Source: a virus
Strand: one strand, 5' to 3'
IMG/VR virus record: IMGVR_UViG_3300030333_004328
Coordinates: 1-32,902 of that record
DNA length: 32,902 nt
Shown: positions 1 to 6,227 of the stretch, in pieces
Layout of the letters: each line of letters starts with the position of its first letter
Numbering within the stretch: the first letter of the stretch is position 1
Program-made: the position numbers and the translations under genes
Notes under the pieces: generated by a model
What the model was told of the DNA's origin: nothing
The model's input: only the letters and a program-made list of their open reading frames with translations
Databases searched by the model: none

Positions 1-712
1 TATAACCTCCTTTAGGATAAATACCTTCTTTAAATAAAACTATCATCTCTGCTTTATAATCAGGATTTTCTTTATAAGCTGCAATAGTATCTATATCTAC
101 ATCTACATATGTATCTCGGCTACTTTTCTTTAAAGCTCTAATCGCATGGTTATTAACAGTTGTAATACTTATAGCATAAGGAGCTGTAGCAGAACGATAA
201 TAGAGCTCTTTAGCTAAAGCATCTACTTCATATTTTACCCAATTACCATCTTCATTTTGAAAATCTTTACTTTCTACTTTAACTACATCATCAGTACAAT
301 TAGCACAATCAGTAGACAATACACTAAAAGAATGTATTATTTTTTCATCTGATCTATCAACAAGGATTATTTCATCTCCATCAGATAACTCAGTAGTAAA
401 CTCACTATCAACAGATCCACTTTGATCATTTTTTATATAGAACTGTCTAGGATATAACTCAGGTGTTCTAGATACTGATCCTATTTCTGCTCCATTATCA
501 AGCATAGTTCTACCTCTAGCTTGAAAACTTGCTACTAACTCTTCACTCTTTTCTTGATTTATATAACTAGCACAAGTTCCAGAAGTAGTAGTATTACCAG
601 ACCACGCGCAAGTAATATCAGGATCTTCACTATAATTAATAACTTCCAATGTAAACATATCTCCTGTAATAGGAGTATACTTGCTATCATATAATCTAAT
701 AAATTTACTCAT
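1..712 (-). CDS. Hypothetical phage protein, C-terminus cut by window edge
   Basis: An open frame runs from an ATG at 712 to the left edge without a stop, giving 237 codons; the C-terminus lies outside the window. The protein begins MSKFIRLYDSKYTPITGDMF and contains a Cys pair (CANC) near the middle. No signal peptide or membrane segment is visible. It is mixed polar with many beta-prone stretches, as in small phage structural proteins, but I do not recognise a family. Its start overlaps the end of the upstream gene by 8 bases (ATGAGTAA), so translational coupling is likely. It is the last visible gene of the unit that starts at the promoter near 3160. Confidence is for a real gene, not for a function. 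Confidence 0.8.
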   Translation of the reverse strand, partial: MSKFIRLYDSKYTPITGDMFTLEVINYSEDPDITCAWSGNTTTSGTCASYINQEKSEELVASFQARGRTMLDNGAEIGSVSRTPELYPRQFYIKNDQSGSVDSEFTTELSDGDEIILVDRSDEKIIHSFSVLSTDCANCTDDVVKVESKDFQNEDGNWVKYEVDALAKELYYRSATAPYAISITTVNNHAIRALKKSSRDTYVDVDIDTIAAYKENPDYKAEMIVLFKEGIYPKGGY

Positions 713-953
713 CTTCTTCTTCGCTTTCGTACTTAGTTGTAAAGCTATTTAAAACATACTCTTTCATTAATTCCTCGTTAGACTCCTCTTCACATTCAGA
801 ACAATAGTCTTCCATATATAATTTAGTTAAACCACCACCTTGTTTACTAGTACTAACTGCACCACTATGATGACCACCAAATTGTTCTATAGTTCTATTT
901 CTATGACATATAGCACAAGTCTCTATGTCATTACCACATATACATTTAGCCAT
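705..953 (-). CDS. Small Cys-motif (zinc-ribbon-like) protein
   Basis: An 82-residue protein. The N-terminus has CxC (C4, C6) then CxxC (C13, C16), and a later CSEC pair (YCSECEEE), with His28 and His29 between. This spacing suits a small zinc-binding knuckle. The C-terminal third is very acidic and ends ESEEEDE. It starts 3 bases after the stop of the 145-residue structural gene upstream and overlaps the next gene by 8 bases, so it is embedded in an operon. No function can be assigned; metal binding is inferred from Cys spacing alone. Confidence 0.7.
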   Translation of the reverse strand: MAKCICGNDIETCAICHRNRTIEQFGGHHSGAVSTSKQGGGLTKLYMEDYCSECEEESNEELMKEYVLNSFTTKYESEEEDE

Positions 954-956
954 ATC

Positions 957-1394
957 TTAGTAATCTGTAATTGATGTTTCTATCACCACATATTCACAAT
1001 ACCCAGCTGTTGCACTAGCTCCGCTAATCTTAACAGAAGCATCTGCTGAAGCACTATGTCTAAAAGGAAAGAACATCCATTCACCTGCTTTAAGATGTGC
1101 TATTCTAGCTTCTGCATTATCTTCTACTTCTATATCCCCATCAGTATTAGAACCTACATTCTTAACTAATAGAAATGCTCTAGCATCAGAATCTAGCCCA
1201 TCTCCATCATCACCTGCACTTGCATCTGAAGTACATACTGCGATATGATCACTACTTGTTACTTTTAAAGAACCAGTAGTTGCCGAATCTCCATCTATTG
1301 TTACAGTCATACCTTCACTTAAAGACAATGCATTTGGAAATACATTTGTAGTAGTAAAAGATAAGTTAGCTGTAAATCTTTTTGTTACTGCCAT
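957..1394 (-). CDS. Small beta-rich phage structural protein (paralog A)
   Basis: A 145-residue protein with no signal peptide and no membrane segment. Its core follows the pattern 'FLLVKN.GS....GDIEVED... LKAGEWMFFPFRHS', ending in a short beta-rich tail. The same pattern (V-K-N/H-T, then GE-F/W-M-x-x-P) occurs in the next gene upstream and in the 129-residue gene at 11201-11590, so I treat the three as paralogs. The composition (Thr/Ser/Ala rich, beta strands, no catalytic signature) fits a virion surface or tail component, but no named family is claimed. The ATG is preceded by an A-rich leader (AGAAATAAAATG) typical of Bacteroidetes genes without Shine-Dalgarno sites. Confidence 0.8.
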   Translation of the reverse strand: MAVTKRFTANLSFTTTNVFPNALSLSEGMTVTIDGDSATTGSLKVTSSDHIAVCTSDASAGDDGDGLDSDARAFLLVKNVGSNTDGDIEVEDNAEARIAHLKAGEWMFFPFRHSASADASVKISGASATAGYCEYVVIETSITDY

Positions 1395-1418
1395 TTTATT
1401 TCTTTTTAATTATTATTA

Positions 1419-1856
1419 TTAATCCATCTCAAATATAAGATACTCTATTTCTCCTGCAGCGCTTCCCTTAACGTGAACCCCTTTAGTTGTACTATCAGTA
1501 CCATCAAGATCTTTAAAAGGTAGAAGCATAAATTCTCCTACTGCGATCTCAGCATACCTAGGTCCATTATGAGTACCTGGAGCATGTGAGTTTGTAGAAG
1601 CATTGCTAAGTTCACTCATAGCTACATAGATAACTACTGTAGAAGTTGAGCTAGTATTTTTAATATATACATAAGCTCTGTCTGCTATAGTACTTTTGTC
1701 TATTCTTTCATAACTAGTACCAACAGTCATTTTACCAAATTCAGAAGTATCGTCACTTGCTGTAGCTGTATGAGAAATAGAACGGTTCATTCCACCAGGA
1801 ACAATATCCGCACTTTTTATCGTGAGACCTAATGTTACTTTGCTACTTTTTGCCAT
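1419..1856 (-). CDS. Small beta-rich phage structural protein (paralog B)
   Basis: A 145-residue protein with the core 'AYVYIKNTSSTSTVVIYV ... AVGEFMLLPFKD ... GEIEYLIFEMD'. It aligns by eye with its downstream neighbour (paralog A) and with 11201-11590 (paralog C) around YVYIKNT and GEFMLLP. No signal peptide is present. It starts one base after the stop of the calcineurin-like phosphoesterase (TAAAATG), so the two are probably co-translated. The two tandem paralogs, A and B, are identical in length, which suggests local duplication followed by strong divergence. A virion decoration or tail-fibre-associated role is inference. Confidence 0.8.
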   Translation of the reverse strand: MAKSSKVTLGLTIKSADIVPGGMNRSISHTATASDDTSEFGKMTVGTSYERIDKSTIADRAYVYIKNTSSTSTVVIYVAMSELSNASTNSHAPGTHNGPRYAEIAVGEFMLLPFKDLDGTDSTTKGVHVKGSAAGEIEYLIFEMD

Positions 1857-1857
1857 T

Positions 1858-3129
1858 TTATTTTATTTTAAGTTCATTCATATTTACCTGGAAATGGCCT
1901 TTGTATCCAGTATCCTTTCCCCAAGCATAAGCTTGAGCGGCCCTAGTATTACCTACATAACCCTTCTCATGATGCCAAGCATCTGTTCCAGATAAGGAAG
2001 GTAATATCCTTATTATTGTACCAAATCTTTCATCTATATCTACCCAATTCATAGATTTGGCTTTATGCAAGTGACCTATATGCCATTCAGTATGTTTAGC
2101 TTTTGCCCATAACTCTGGTCTTTCTGAAGCCATGATCAATGGTAGATCAGCTTGCTTCTCACTAGAACCATGTGTAAGTCCAATTAAGTTTACACCATAT
2201 GTTGTATACTTTCTTGGTGAAGGACTATTGTCTACTTCAACTTCCTTACAGTTATGATACCATGCATATATGACATCACCTATGTAAAACATACGCTCGT
2301 AGTCATGATTACCTGGAACTATTATTACCTCTACAGGTGCTATTAGTCTTAAGTTGTCAATTACTTCTACAAGCATTTCTCTACATAAAGTAAAAGACCG
2401 CTGCCATCTTACATCATCATGTTGAGGTGTTCCTTTTGTAGTTGCCATATGTAACCCTTCCGAGTTAAGTAAATCATTTCCTATAGGAAAGATTATCTTA
2501 TCAATATGGAAGTTATTAGAATAAGCTAATAACTTATCAACTGCTTGAACAAAAATAGCTTTAGCTATGTTAACATCATAACTATGTCCTACTTCTTTTC
2601 CCCAACCTAACTTACCTAAATGTAGATCTGGTAAGTTAACTTCATAAGCAACCTTTTCTTTACTTTTAGCTTTAGGGTACTTTACGGCTTTGTATTTAGG
2701 AGCATGCTTTTTAGCATGTTCTATAAACTCTTCACGTATTTGATCCCTAGCGCCTTTACTTTGATTAAAGGATGCTTTTACTGCATACTTAGTATCTCCG
2801 TTAAAGTCTTGCCAGGTCGAAGCCCTAAAACTTTTAACATCCCAGAAGTCAAGGTTAACACCAACAGTATCAACCAAGTCTTCTAAGGTTGTAATTTCAG
2901 ATCCTGAGTAATCGATAAATTGTTTTCCATTCTCATTAGTAACCTTTGGAAGGTTCTTATCTGATTGTGGATCTCTAGAAACTTTTAATCGTCTCCATAC
3001 TCCTCTTACTCTTTCTCCTGAGATGTGCCCAGCCTTATCTTTAATCTGATAAAGCTCGGCCAACTCATTGTAACTTTTGTTTCTACCCTTCGTGAGTAGA
3101 TGCTCTCTTAATTTTTTTATGTTATCCAT
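1858..3129 (-). CDS. Calcineurin-like metallophosphoesterase with N-terminal HTH-like region
   Basis: A 423-residue protein. The metallophosphoesterase signature is complete: D168-x-H170 in 'NLPDLHLGK', G217-N-D219, the GNHD box at 273-276, H320 in 'LTHGSS', and GHLH at 352-355. These residues hold two metal ions in the calcineurin-like superfamily, which hydrolyses phosphoesters (nucleic acid ends, nucleotides or phosphoproteins). Residues 1-60 look like a helix-turn-helix ('SYNELAELYQIK ... RVRGVWRRLKVS') and may bind DNA. The substrate is unknown. Phage relatives are often labelled as DNA-repair or exonuclease-like phosphatases, but that is not proven here. A consensus Bacteroidetes promoter sits just upstream (3155-3185), so this gene probably leads its own transcript through the genes down to position 1. 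Confidence 0.92.
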   Translation of the reverse strand: MDNIKKLREHLLTKGRNKSYNELAELYQIKDKAGHISGERVRGVWRRLKVSRDPQSDKNLPKVTNENGKQFIDYSGSEITTLEDLVDTVGVNLDFWDVKSFRASTWQDFNGDTKYAVKASFNQSKGARDQIREEFIEHAKKHAPKYKAVKYPKAKSKEKVAYEVNLPDLHLGKLGWGKEVGHSYDVNIAKAIFVQAVDKLLAYSNNFHIDKIIFPIGNDLLNSEGLHMATTKGTPQHDDVRWQRSFTLCREMLVEVIDNLRLIAPVEVIIVPGNHDYERMFYIGDVIYAWYHNCKEVEVDNSPSPRKYTTYGVNLIGLTHGSSEKQADLPLIMASERPELWAKAKHTEWHIGHLHKAKSMNWVDIDERFGTIIRILPSLSGTDAWHHEKGYVGNTRAAQAYAWGKDTGYKGHFQVNMNELKIK

Positions 3130-3154
3130 GTGATTTTTAATTAGTTAAATTGCA

Positions 3155-3185
3155 CAAAGATAATAAAATAATCCAGAATTGCAAA
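3155..3185 (-). promoter_or_regulatory. Bacteroidetes-type promoter, TTTG-N19-TATCTTTG
   Basis: On the minus strand TTTG (3185-3182) is followed by exactly 19 bases and then TATCTTTG (3162-3155). This matches the known Bacteroidetes primary sigma consensus, TTTG at -33 and TAnnTTTG at -7. The expected start point leaves a short leader of about 20 bases before the ATG at 3129. It lies in the 58-base gap between the 186-residue structural gene and the phosphoesterase. Confidence 0.75.
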
Positions 3186-3187
3186 TA

Positions 3188-3748
3188 TTATGCAAACGGT
3201 GTAGCTAATGTAGCACCAGCTCCGTGCAATGTTCCGCTAATGTGTACTCTATTAGCATCTATAATTTTAACATTAAGAGTACCTCCTACTAATCTACCTT
3301 TAGTATCAGCATCAGCAACTAATTGATCATCATTCGATACATCTGGTATTGCTAAGAAACTTTCATCTTGGCCATCGTCTGCTGCAATCATTACTCCACC
3401 AGTAAACAAATCACTAGTGCTTCCACAAGCTAATGTAAATGTTCCTGTAAAAGTAGTTTCAATTGCAAGTGTACAATTCCAACCTACATTAGCTGCAGTA
3501 GCTTCTGGTAAGTTAAATGTAATTCCACCTGCTCTATTAAGTGTGAAGAAAGCTCCGTCTTCTGTTTTAGCGCTAGCATTATACGTTGCAGTTGTTACAT
3601 CAACAACAGCATCTGTATCATCACTACAACAAAAGATTTGATGTTCTAATTTTTCAATTCTGCTTAATAGGGAACTTATCCCTGATCTGTAAAAATGGTT
3701 AGTAGTTCTTTTGCCACTACCTCCAATTGGACTTCTATACTTTGACAT
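3188..3748 (-). CDS. Putative small virion structural protein
   Basis: A 186-residue protein. The N-terminus is basic (SKYRSPIGGSGKRTTNH), followed by a short helix with heptad-like spacing (SSLLSRIEKLEHQIF) that could trimerise, then a CC pair (FCCSDD). The remaining ~140 residues are beta-rich and Gly/Thr/Ala rich ('FFTLNRAGGITFNLPEA ... VKIIDANRVHISGTL'). A coiled-coil stem followed by a beta domain is common in phage decoration or fibre-tip proteins. No enzyme motif or signal peptide is present. The stop is close to the -33 box of the promoter for the next unit. The family is not recognised with certainty. Confidence 0.75.
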   Translation of the reverse strand: MSKYRSPIGGSGKRTTNHFYRSGISSLLSRIEKLEHQIFCCSDDTDAVVDVTTATYNASAKTEDGAFFTLNRAGGITFNLPEATAANVGWNCTLAIETTFTGTFTLACGSTSDLFTGGVMIAADDGQDESFLAIPDVSNDDQLVADADTKGRLVGGTLNVKIIDANRVHISGTLHGAGATLATPFA

Positions 3749-3792
3749 AATTTATTTATTTATTTAAGTTAATATTTATTTAATTTCAGAAA

Positions 3793-4785
3793 TTATAAAC
3801 CATGCTTAGCCATTAAGTAAGCATTAAGATCTATTATTTCTGTATCTGTTAATCGTTTGTTATAAGCTAACAACTCATAAAATTTACCATTCATACCTTG
3901 TGCAAGACCTGTACTTTTAAAACCTATCTCATCAAGTACAAAATCTATATCAACACTACCGTAATCTTGGTCTTCTCCTTGAACACCATTTGTATAAGAT
4001 GTTAAATATGTATTACCGTCCGCTACTCTAAAGTTAAAAATAAAAACATAGGCTTGTCCATTTGTTAAAGCACTACTAGACATAGTAACTGTTTTAGACG
4101 TACCTGCTATTTTTATACTCCATAATTTTCCACCTGTTCCCGAAGTCTTAAAAAAGTTTTGAGAACTAGAAGCAGTCATTGTTAAGTTTGCGACATTCCA
4201 TGCATCCATAGAACAAACCCAAGCAAGAGCAGCTCCTCCACTTGAATCTAAAGTTATTGAAGATCCGCCTATTCCTTGATCTGCATTAAAGTTTATATGA
4301 GGTCTTGTAATATCTATAGTAGGATAACCTGTTATAGTGTTCCACGTATTACCAGTTCTATCTTTCCATGCACTTATTTTATTTTGTACAATACATTGTA
4401 TTCCTTCATCACTAGTTCCTGAGAAAATAATATCACCAGTAGCACCACCATCTGGTGTTTCAGTTAGTTGAAATTCGTTTTCGTCAAAATTAGTCTCACT
4501 TACATAATATACACCATCAGGTGCAGCTAATGCAGCTACGTTTAATGCGTTTCCACCTACTTGTGTATTAACAACTCTATCAAACCTAAGAGGTGTTCCT
4601 ATTTGTAATCCATGAGTTTCTTTAACTATTTTATGATTTGCTACATCTGTGTTAAAAGAACTTAATGTATCATTAGCATATGAGATCATATCAATTCTAT
4701 TATCAAACCAAAGCTCTAAATTTGAGATAGCTCCTGGATCAAAAATAGTATCTGCTTTTACGCTATTTAAACCTAGTCCTAACAT
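3793..4785 (-). CDS. LamG/concanavalin-like phage structural protein
   Basis: I choose the ATG at 4785 (330 residues, MLGLGLNSVKADTIFDPG) because it overlaps the upstream stop as TAATG; a TTG two codons earlier is less likely. The body reads as a LamG-type jelly roll: 'ISNLELWFDN' near the N-terminus, 'VFIFNFRVADGNTYLTSY', and the C-terminal 'FYELLAYNKRLTDTEI ... YLMAKHGL', a hallmark of phage and surface LamG domains. Inserted after about residue 50 is a second module, 'ETHGLQIGTPLRF ... VYYVSETNFDENEFQL', a pattern repeated in many phage tail and fibre proteins. LamG domains usually bind glycans, so a role in adsorption is plausible but inferred. Confidence 0.8.
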   Translation of the reverse strand: MLGLGLNSVKADTIFDPGAISNLELWFDNRIDMISYANDTLSSFNTDVANHKIVKETHGLQIGTPLRFDRVVNTQVGGNALNVAALAAPDGVYYVSETNFDENEFQLTETPDGGATGDIIFSGTSDEGIQCIVQNKISAWKDRTGNTWNTITGYPTIDITRPHINFNADQGIGGSSITLDSSGGAALAWVCSMDAWNVANLTMTASSSQNFFKTSGTGGKLWSIKIAGTSKTVTMSSSALTNGQAYVFIFNFRVADGNTYLTSYTNGVQGEDQDYGSVDIDFVLDEIGFKSTGLAQGMNGKFYELLAYNKRLTDTEIIDLNAYLMAKHGL

Positions 4786-5123
4786 TAGCAAGATTTATAT
4801 AATACTACAACATCCCCAGCATTAGTAAGATCAATAGCTGAAAGATCTCCATATAATACTGTACCTGCATTAATAGTCATACCATCTAAATCACTAGTGT
4901 CTCCTATAACACCACTATCATCTTCCCAGTTGTGGAAGTTTAAATCAACAACAGTTACTGTCATAGGAAAGTATACGGCATAATATGTTCCAGGAGCTAT
5001 ACCTGTAATAGCTGTTGCTCCTTTATGAACTCTTGCACCGCAACACCCAAAGTGAGCACAGTTGCCTTGTTCTATGGCGTCTTTAATTCTTTTATCGCCA
5101 GTTCTCATTCTACTTGCATCCAT
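4785..5123 (-). CDS. Small beta-rich phage structural protein
   Basis: A 112-residue protein. A short basic helix (MRTGDKRIKDAIEQ) leads into a CC-containing turn (HFGCCGARVHKG) and then a beta-rich body, 'GTYYAVYFPMTVTVVDLNF ... INAGTVLYGDLSAIDLTNAGDVVVLYK', ending with Cys. The 'G.YYA..F...V' and 'AGT..YG..S.I.L..G.V..Y' pattern is typical of small accessory proteins in marine phage structural regions. No signal peptide is present. Its stop overlaps the start of the LamG-like gene as TAATG. A virion decoration role is inference. Confidence 0.75.
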   Translation of the reverse strand: MDASRMRTGDKRIKDAIEQGNCAHFGCCGARVHKGATAITGIAPGTYYAVYFPMTVTVVDLNFHNWEDDSGVIGDTSDLDGMTINAGTVLYGDLSAIDLTNAGDVVVLYKSC

Positions 5124-5125
5124 AA

Positions 5126-5512
5126 TTATTTTTTTGTTTTTTCTAGTGATCTACCACCGAAGTAAGCACCGATCACAGTTATTAATACTAATTGTAATAA
5201 ATCAGTCCATTTCTCTTCTACTACAAAATCAATCACACCTGCATCTATAAATATTAATAATACAGTTGACACTACTAAAAAGGCTAATGTCAATGGTCTT
5301 ATATTTTTAGATAACCATGAATCAGATTTCATATCTGCTTGCCATCTAGCAGTTATTTCTTTTTCCATTTGTGTTTCATAGTTAGCTACTAACTCTTTTA
5401 CTTTTAATTCAGCAGCTAGTCTTTCTTCGTCTGATGTATGAAGTCCATCTATAACTCCGCCTACACTTTTAACTAAGTCTGATGCACCACCTGTAAATAA
5501 TTTATCTAACAT
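5126..5512 (-). CDS. Holin of the GTA 3TM type
   Basis: A 128-residue protein matching the gene-transfer-agent-type 3TM holin family in layout. It has an N-terminal amphipathic helix (8-23), a charged middle ending 'EITARWQADMKSDSWLSKNI', a hydrophobic helix at about 71-94 (RPLTLAFLVVSTVLLIFI) and another at about 102-120 (LLQLVLITVIGAYFGG), then 'RSLEKTKK'. The 'RW.aDm.SDSWLSKNIRP' and 'YFGGRS.EK' blocks are the family signature. Such proteins permeabilise the inner membrane to time lysis. No endolysin is recognisable in the window, so its partner must lie elsewhere or be unfamiliar. Confidence 0.88.
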   Translation of the reverse strand: MLDKLFTGGASDLVKSVGGVIDGLHTSDEERLAAELKVKELVANYETQMEKEITARWQADMKSDSWLSKNIRPLTLAFLVVSTVLLIFIDAGVIDFVVEEKWTDLLQLVLITVIGAYFGGRSLEKTKK

Positions 5513-5522
5513 AATTTTTTAT

Positions 5523-5822
5523 TTAATATTGTCCGCTACTAGTAATTCCTCTGTCATCAGTAGGAACTTCAGTAACAATTACTGGATCTCTAGGATCTCG
5601 TGGATCTCTAGGATCTGTTACTATGGGTTTACCTATTATAAACATCTGATGTTCTTCATGTGTTTTTCCTGGCATAAAACCTGATCTATAAATACCAGGA
5701 GTTACCTTATACCTATGCACATGTACATCAGTTGTTTTAAACCCAATATCTCTAGCATAGTCTAAAGCTTCTCTAGCTGTACTAAATAAAGGGTTACCGT
5801 TTATATATTTTATAATTCCCAT
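5523..5822 (-). CDS. Hypothetical protein with DPR tandem repeat
   Basis: A 99-residue protein starting MGIIKYINGNPLFSTAREAL. A small alpha/beta N-terminal region ('AREALDYARDIGF', 'DVHVHRYKVTPGIYRSGFMPGKTHEEH') is followed by a low-complexity linker with four Asp-Pro units (DPRDPRDPRDP) and a short polar tail. No membrane segment, signal peptide or catalytic motif is seen. It sits between the holin and a small structural gene. I do not recognise a family. A TATCTTTG box lies 6 bases before the start, but lacks a proper -33 element. Confidence 0.65.
   Translation of the reverse strand: MGIIKYINGNPLFSTAREALDYARDIGFKTTDVHVHRYKVTPGIYRSGFMPGKTHEEHQMFIIGKPIVTDPRDPRDPRDPVIVTEVPTDDRGITSSGQY
5584..5619 (-). 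repeat. Nine-base in-frame tandem repeat encoding DPR units
   Basis: Four consecutive 9-base units beginning ggatct (ggatctcta, ggatctcgt, ggatctcta, ggatctgtt) encode Asp-Pro-Arg repeats inside the 99-residue protein. Units 1 and 3 are identical. The array is a likely slippage site and a flexible linker, not a regulatory repeat. Confidence 0.8.
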
Positions 5823-5855
5823 ACTATCAAAGATACAAAAATTTATTCATATTTC

Positions 5856-6227
5856 CTAGGTATTTACTGCTTTAACAGTTATATCATTTACTGCTGTTAC
5901 ACCTTCTATATATTCTGTATCAGTAGATAAGTTATCACCTATTACCATAAAACATTCACTACCATGAGCAATCCAGTCTACTATATTCTTCATTACTGTT
6001 TTATGAGTATTAGCCCCTATAGTTAATTTAATTCTATCATTCCTACCTTCACCACTATCAGGATCATCAGGAAACATATTATTAAGTTGAGTAAAGTACA
6101 AAGCTAATATACTATTAGTTAAAGGCTGCATACCTACAAGGTTAGCAGCATTATAACATGCTGAGTCACCACTTGCATTATCATCGCCTATAGTAGCTTC
6201 TTTCCTAAAATACATATATTTAATCAT
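5856..6227 (-). CDS. Hypothetical small phage protein
   Basis: A 123-residue protein starting MIKYMYFRKEATIGDDNASG. It has mixed alpha/beta content, one 'WIAHGSECFMVIGDN' block, and ends VKAVNT with a TAG stop. The 'YFRK...D.D....SA' opening and the overall size resemble small structural proteins common in marine phage structural clusters, but I cannot name a family. There is no signal peptide. Its start overlaps the end of the 797-residue secreted protein gene by 8 bases, so it is translated from the same message. Confidence 0.7.
   Translation of the reverse strand: MIKYMYFRKEATIGDDNASGDSACYNAANLVGMQPLTNSILALYFTQLNNMFPDDPDSGEGRNDRIKLTIGANTHKTVMKNIVDWIAHGSECFMVIGDNLSTDTEYIEGVTAVNDITVKAVNT

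Noticed and set aside
4786-4791. TTG start for the LamG-like protein
   Set aside because: The ATG at 4785 overlaps the upstream stop as TAATG, a coupling seen repeatedly here; the TTG adds only two residues.
5584-5619. Iteron or protein-binding DNA repeat
   Set aside because: The repeat is in frame, has a multiple-of-three unit and encodes a DPR linker; nothing suggests an origin.
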